From assembly GCF_016918855.1 (NCBI RefSeq), contig NZ_JADKYB010000010.1, forward strand, positions 124,001 through 188,000: a DNA stretch of 64,000 nt, in the 5' to 3' direction. Position numbers and translations under genes: made by a program. Below the pieces are notes generated by a model. It was given only the letters and a program-made list of their open reading frames with translations, made no database searches and had not been told where the DNA came from. Of this stretch, positions 62,658 through 64,000 are shown piece by piece. The first letter of the stretch is position 1; the number at the start of each line of letters is the position of its first letter. This stretch comes from Actinacidiphila acididurans. GTDB lineage: Bacteria > Actinomycetota > Actinomycetes > Streptomycetales > Streptomycetaceae.

Positions 62658-63326
62658 ATGCGTTCCGCGATCCGCACAGCCCTCGCCGGCGTCCTCGCCT
62701 GCACAGTGGTGGTCTTGACCGCTCCCGCCCATGCCGCCGACGCCCCGGTCGAGCACGGCGTCGCCCTCCATCAGGCCGTCGCGAAGCTTCCAGTAGCCGC
62801 CGAGGAGCGCACCGGCTACAACCGCGAATCGAGCTTCGGCGGCTGGATCGACGCAGACCTCAACGGCTGCAACACCCGTGCGGAAGTCCTACTCGACGAG
62901 GCGGTCACCGCGCCCACCGTGACCGGCACCTGCACGCTGAGCGGCGGGTCCTGGTACTCCTGGTACGACGACACCACCGTGACCGGCGCCCGCGCCCTCG
63001 ACATCGACCACCTGGTCCCGCTCGCCGAAGCCTGGGACTCCGGCGCCTCGCACTGGACCAAGGCCCGTCGCGTCGCCTACGCCAACTACCTTGACGACCC
63101 ACGCCACCTCGTCGCCGTCACTGCCCGGGCCAACCGGAGCAAAGCCGATCAGGACCCCGCCGCCTGGATGCCGCCGTCGGCCGGCGCCACCTGTCGCTAC
63201 ACCGCCGACTGGCTCAGCGTGAAACTCACCTGGGGCCTGAGCATCGACGCCGCCGAGCATGACGCCCTGGACGAGCTCGCAGCGGACTGCCCCGACCAGG
63301 ACATCGTCTACAGCCCCGTGCCCTGA
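62658..63326 (+). CDS. Secreted HNH nuclease
   Basis: 222 aa. A signal peptide (RSAIRTALAGVLACTVVVLT, cleavage near AHA) leads to the same nuclease as in the fused gene at 26057: GYNRESSFGGWIDADLNGC, ALDIDHLVPLAEAWDSGA with the D-x-D-H site, LVAVTARANRSKADQDPAAW and CRYTADWLSVKLTWGLS. It stops at CPDQDIVYSPVP, exactly where the other copy continues into its I36 domain. The two nuclease parts differ in many places, so this is an older duplication. The I36 gene follows 118 bp later, so the two proteins are made separately here. Confidence 0.87.
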   Translation: MRSAIRTALAGVLACTVVVLTAPAHAADAPVEHGVALHQAVAKLPVAAEERTGYNRESSFGGWIDADLNGCNTRAEVLLDEAVTAPTVTGTCTLSGGSWYSWYDDTTVTGARALDIDHLVPLAEAWDSGASHWTKARRVAYANYLDDPRHLVAVTARANRSKADQDPAAWMPPSAGATCRYTADWLSVKLTWGLSIDAAEHDALDELAADCPDQDIVYSPVP

Positions 63327-63444
63327 CCGCGGCGGCTTCTCCACTCCGCGGGGATGAGCCTCGTCGACCGGCGGCAGCGGCGCCCCGGGCTGGACGGGGC
63401 GGCCTGCCGGCAACGCCGCAAGAACCATCGAAGGGATCAAGCTC

Positions 63445-63885
63445 ATGCACTCCCGCAGGATGCTGGCACTCGCCGGCACGACCATCGTCGCCCTGTCCGC
63501 GGCGCTCGCCGGTGTCACGCCCGCCCGGGCCGTCCCGGCGCCAGCCGGAGCCGGGACAGCAGCCGTCACCGCACCGGCCCGGGACCAGATCCAGTGCCCC
63601 CGCGGATACGTGTGCATCTACCCCGACATCAACTACGGCGGCCAGCCCTACGTCAAACGCGCCGTCGACGGCAGCGTCAGGCACCTGCCCGACTACATCC
63701 GCGGCCACGGCAGCTCCATCATCAACAACAGCAGCCGCACCGCACGGGTCTACCAGAAGGACAACTACTTCGGCCGCCACGTGTGCGTCGGCCGCGACGG
63801 AGGCACCATCCACGACCTGCGCTCCTACGGCATGAACGACACCACCCACTCCCTGCGAAACAACGACACCCCCTGCGGCGCGTAG
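63445..63885 (+). CDS. Secreted I36 peptidase-inhibitor-like protein
   Basis: 146 aa from ATG 63445 with GAAGGGA 8-14 nt upstream. It has its own signal peptide (MLALAGTTIVALSAALAGVT, cleavage near ARA). The mature part starts at a short linker and has the I36/beta-gamma-crystallin fold: CPRGYVCIYPDINYGGQ, NSSRTARVYQKDNYFGRHVC, GRDGGTIHDLRSYG, with four cysteines. From 63578 to the end it is identical to the fused gene's domain at 26757-27064. It may inhibit a protease or bind the nuclease encoded upstream. Confidence 0.87.
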   Translation: MHSRRMLALAGTTIVALSAALAGVTPARAVPAPAGAGTAAVTAPARDQIQCPRGYVCIYPDINYGGQPYVKRAVDGSVRHLPDYIRGHGSSIINNSSRTARVYQKDNYFGRHVCVGRDGGTIHDLRSYGMNDTTHSLRNNDTPCGA

Positions 63886-63900
63886 CCCCCACCAGGCCGC
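63578..63900 (+). repeat. 323-bp identical repeat, copy 2
   Basis: Base-for-base the same as 26757-27079, spanning most of the I36 coding sequence and its 3' flank. It ends at CCACCAGGCCGC, after which the copies diverge. The remaining bases to 64000 show no gene. Confidence 0.9.
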
Positions 63901-64000
63901 GCGGGATGGTCGTTCCCGGTCGGCCTCAGCCAGTGGCTGCCGGCTCCCGTAGCACCCGCGCCCGCCAGAATCCGGATCGCCGAAGCCGCCTGTCCCGGCG

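Noticed and set aside
62227..62718. 163-residue ORF upstream of the nuclease
   Set aside because: It runs through the start of the nuclease gene in another frame, has no good ribosome site and shows no family.

Overview
The window is very GC-rich with strong third-position G/C bias, many GTG and a few TTG starts, apparent leaderless regulator genes and actinobacterial insertion sequences, so it is almost certainly from a Streptomyces or close relative. It is an accessory region: defence-type nucleases and ATPases, secreted nucleases, a polymorphic toxin and several transposable elements lie among decayed genes. No rRNA, tRNA, ribosomal protein or core metabolic operon was seen. Layout. 0-8.3 kb: a glycosyltransferase-like gene cut by the left edge and its small partner, a helicase-associated-domain remnant, a HEPN-like protein, an ISL3-family element and three frameshifted genes. 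8.3-13.6 kb: an intact three-gene operon (a small protein resembling the middle component of ABC three-component systems, an SMC/Rad50-like ATPase with a zinc hook, and a large protein ending in a PD-(D/E)XK nuclease), which I read as an ABC-3C/Lamassu-like defence system, plus a small membrane protein. 13.6-16.2 kb: a broken HTH/TniQ pair. 16.5-23.6 kb: a more chromosome-like block with an MMPL exporter and divergent TetR, an isochorismatase-fold enzyme and divergent MarR, a cupin protein and a 14-TM MFS exporter. 24-31.5 kb: two paralogous coiled-coil proteins, a secreted HNH nuclease fused to an I36 inhibitor-like domain, a pentapeptide-like repeat membrane protein and an HNH lipoprotein. 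31.8-38.8 kb: a 2117-residue secreted RHS protein with a DUF6973-like C-terminal toxin domain and a small membrane-anchored candidate immunity protein. 39-42.7 kb: a TPR remnant and an IS701-family transposase split by a complete group II intron with its reverse transcriptase. 42.8-47 kb: hypothetical genes, an IS5-family element with a second ORF, and a PIN-domain protein. 47.3-52.2 kb: a Gabija system (gajA-gajB) facing a PD-(D/E)XK restriction-like gene. 52.7-58.8 kb: an IS630 fragment, a coiled-coil Mrr-like endonuclease, a GIY-YIG protein and its ParB/DGQHR-like partner cut by an IS427-group IS5 element. 59.7-64 kb: a tyrosine recombinase, a GT2 glycosyltransferase, and a second secreted HNH nuclease and I36 protein encoded separately, the I36 gene sharing a 323-bp identical block with the fused gene at 26-27 kb. 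Together the window looks like a defence and conflict island kept mobile by IS elements and an integrase. Several genes carry single-base frameshifts; whether these are real decay or assembly error cannot be decided from the sequence alone.
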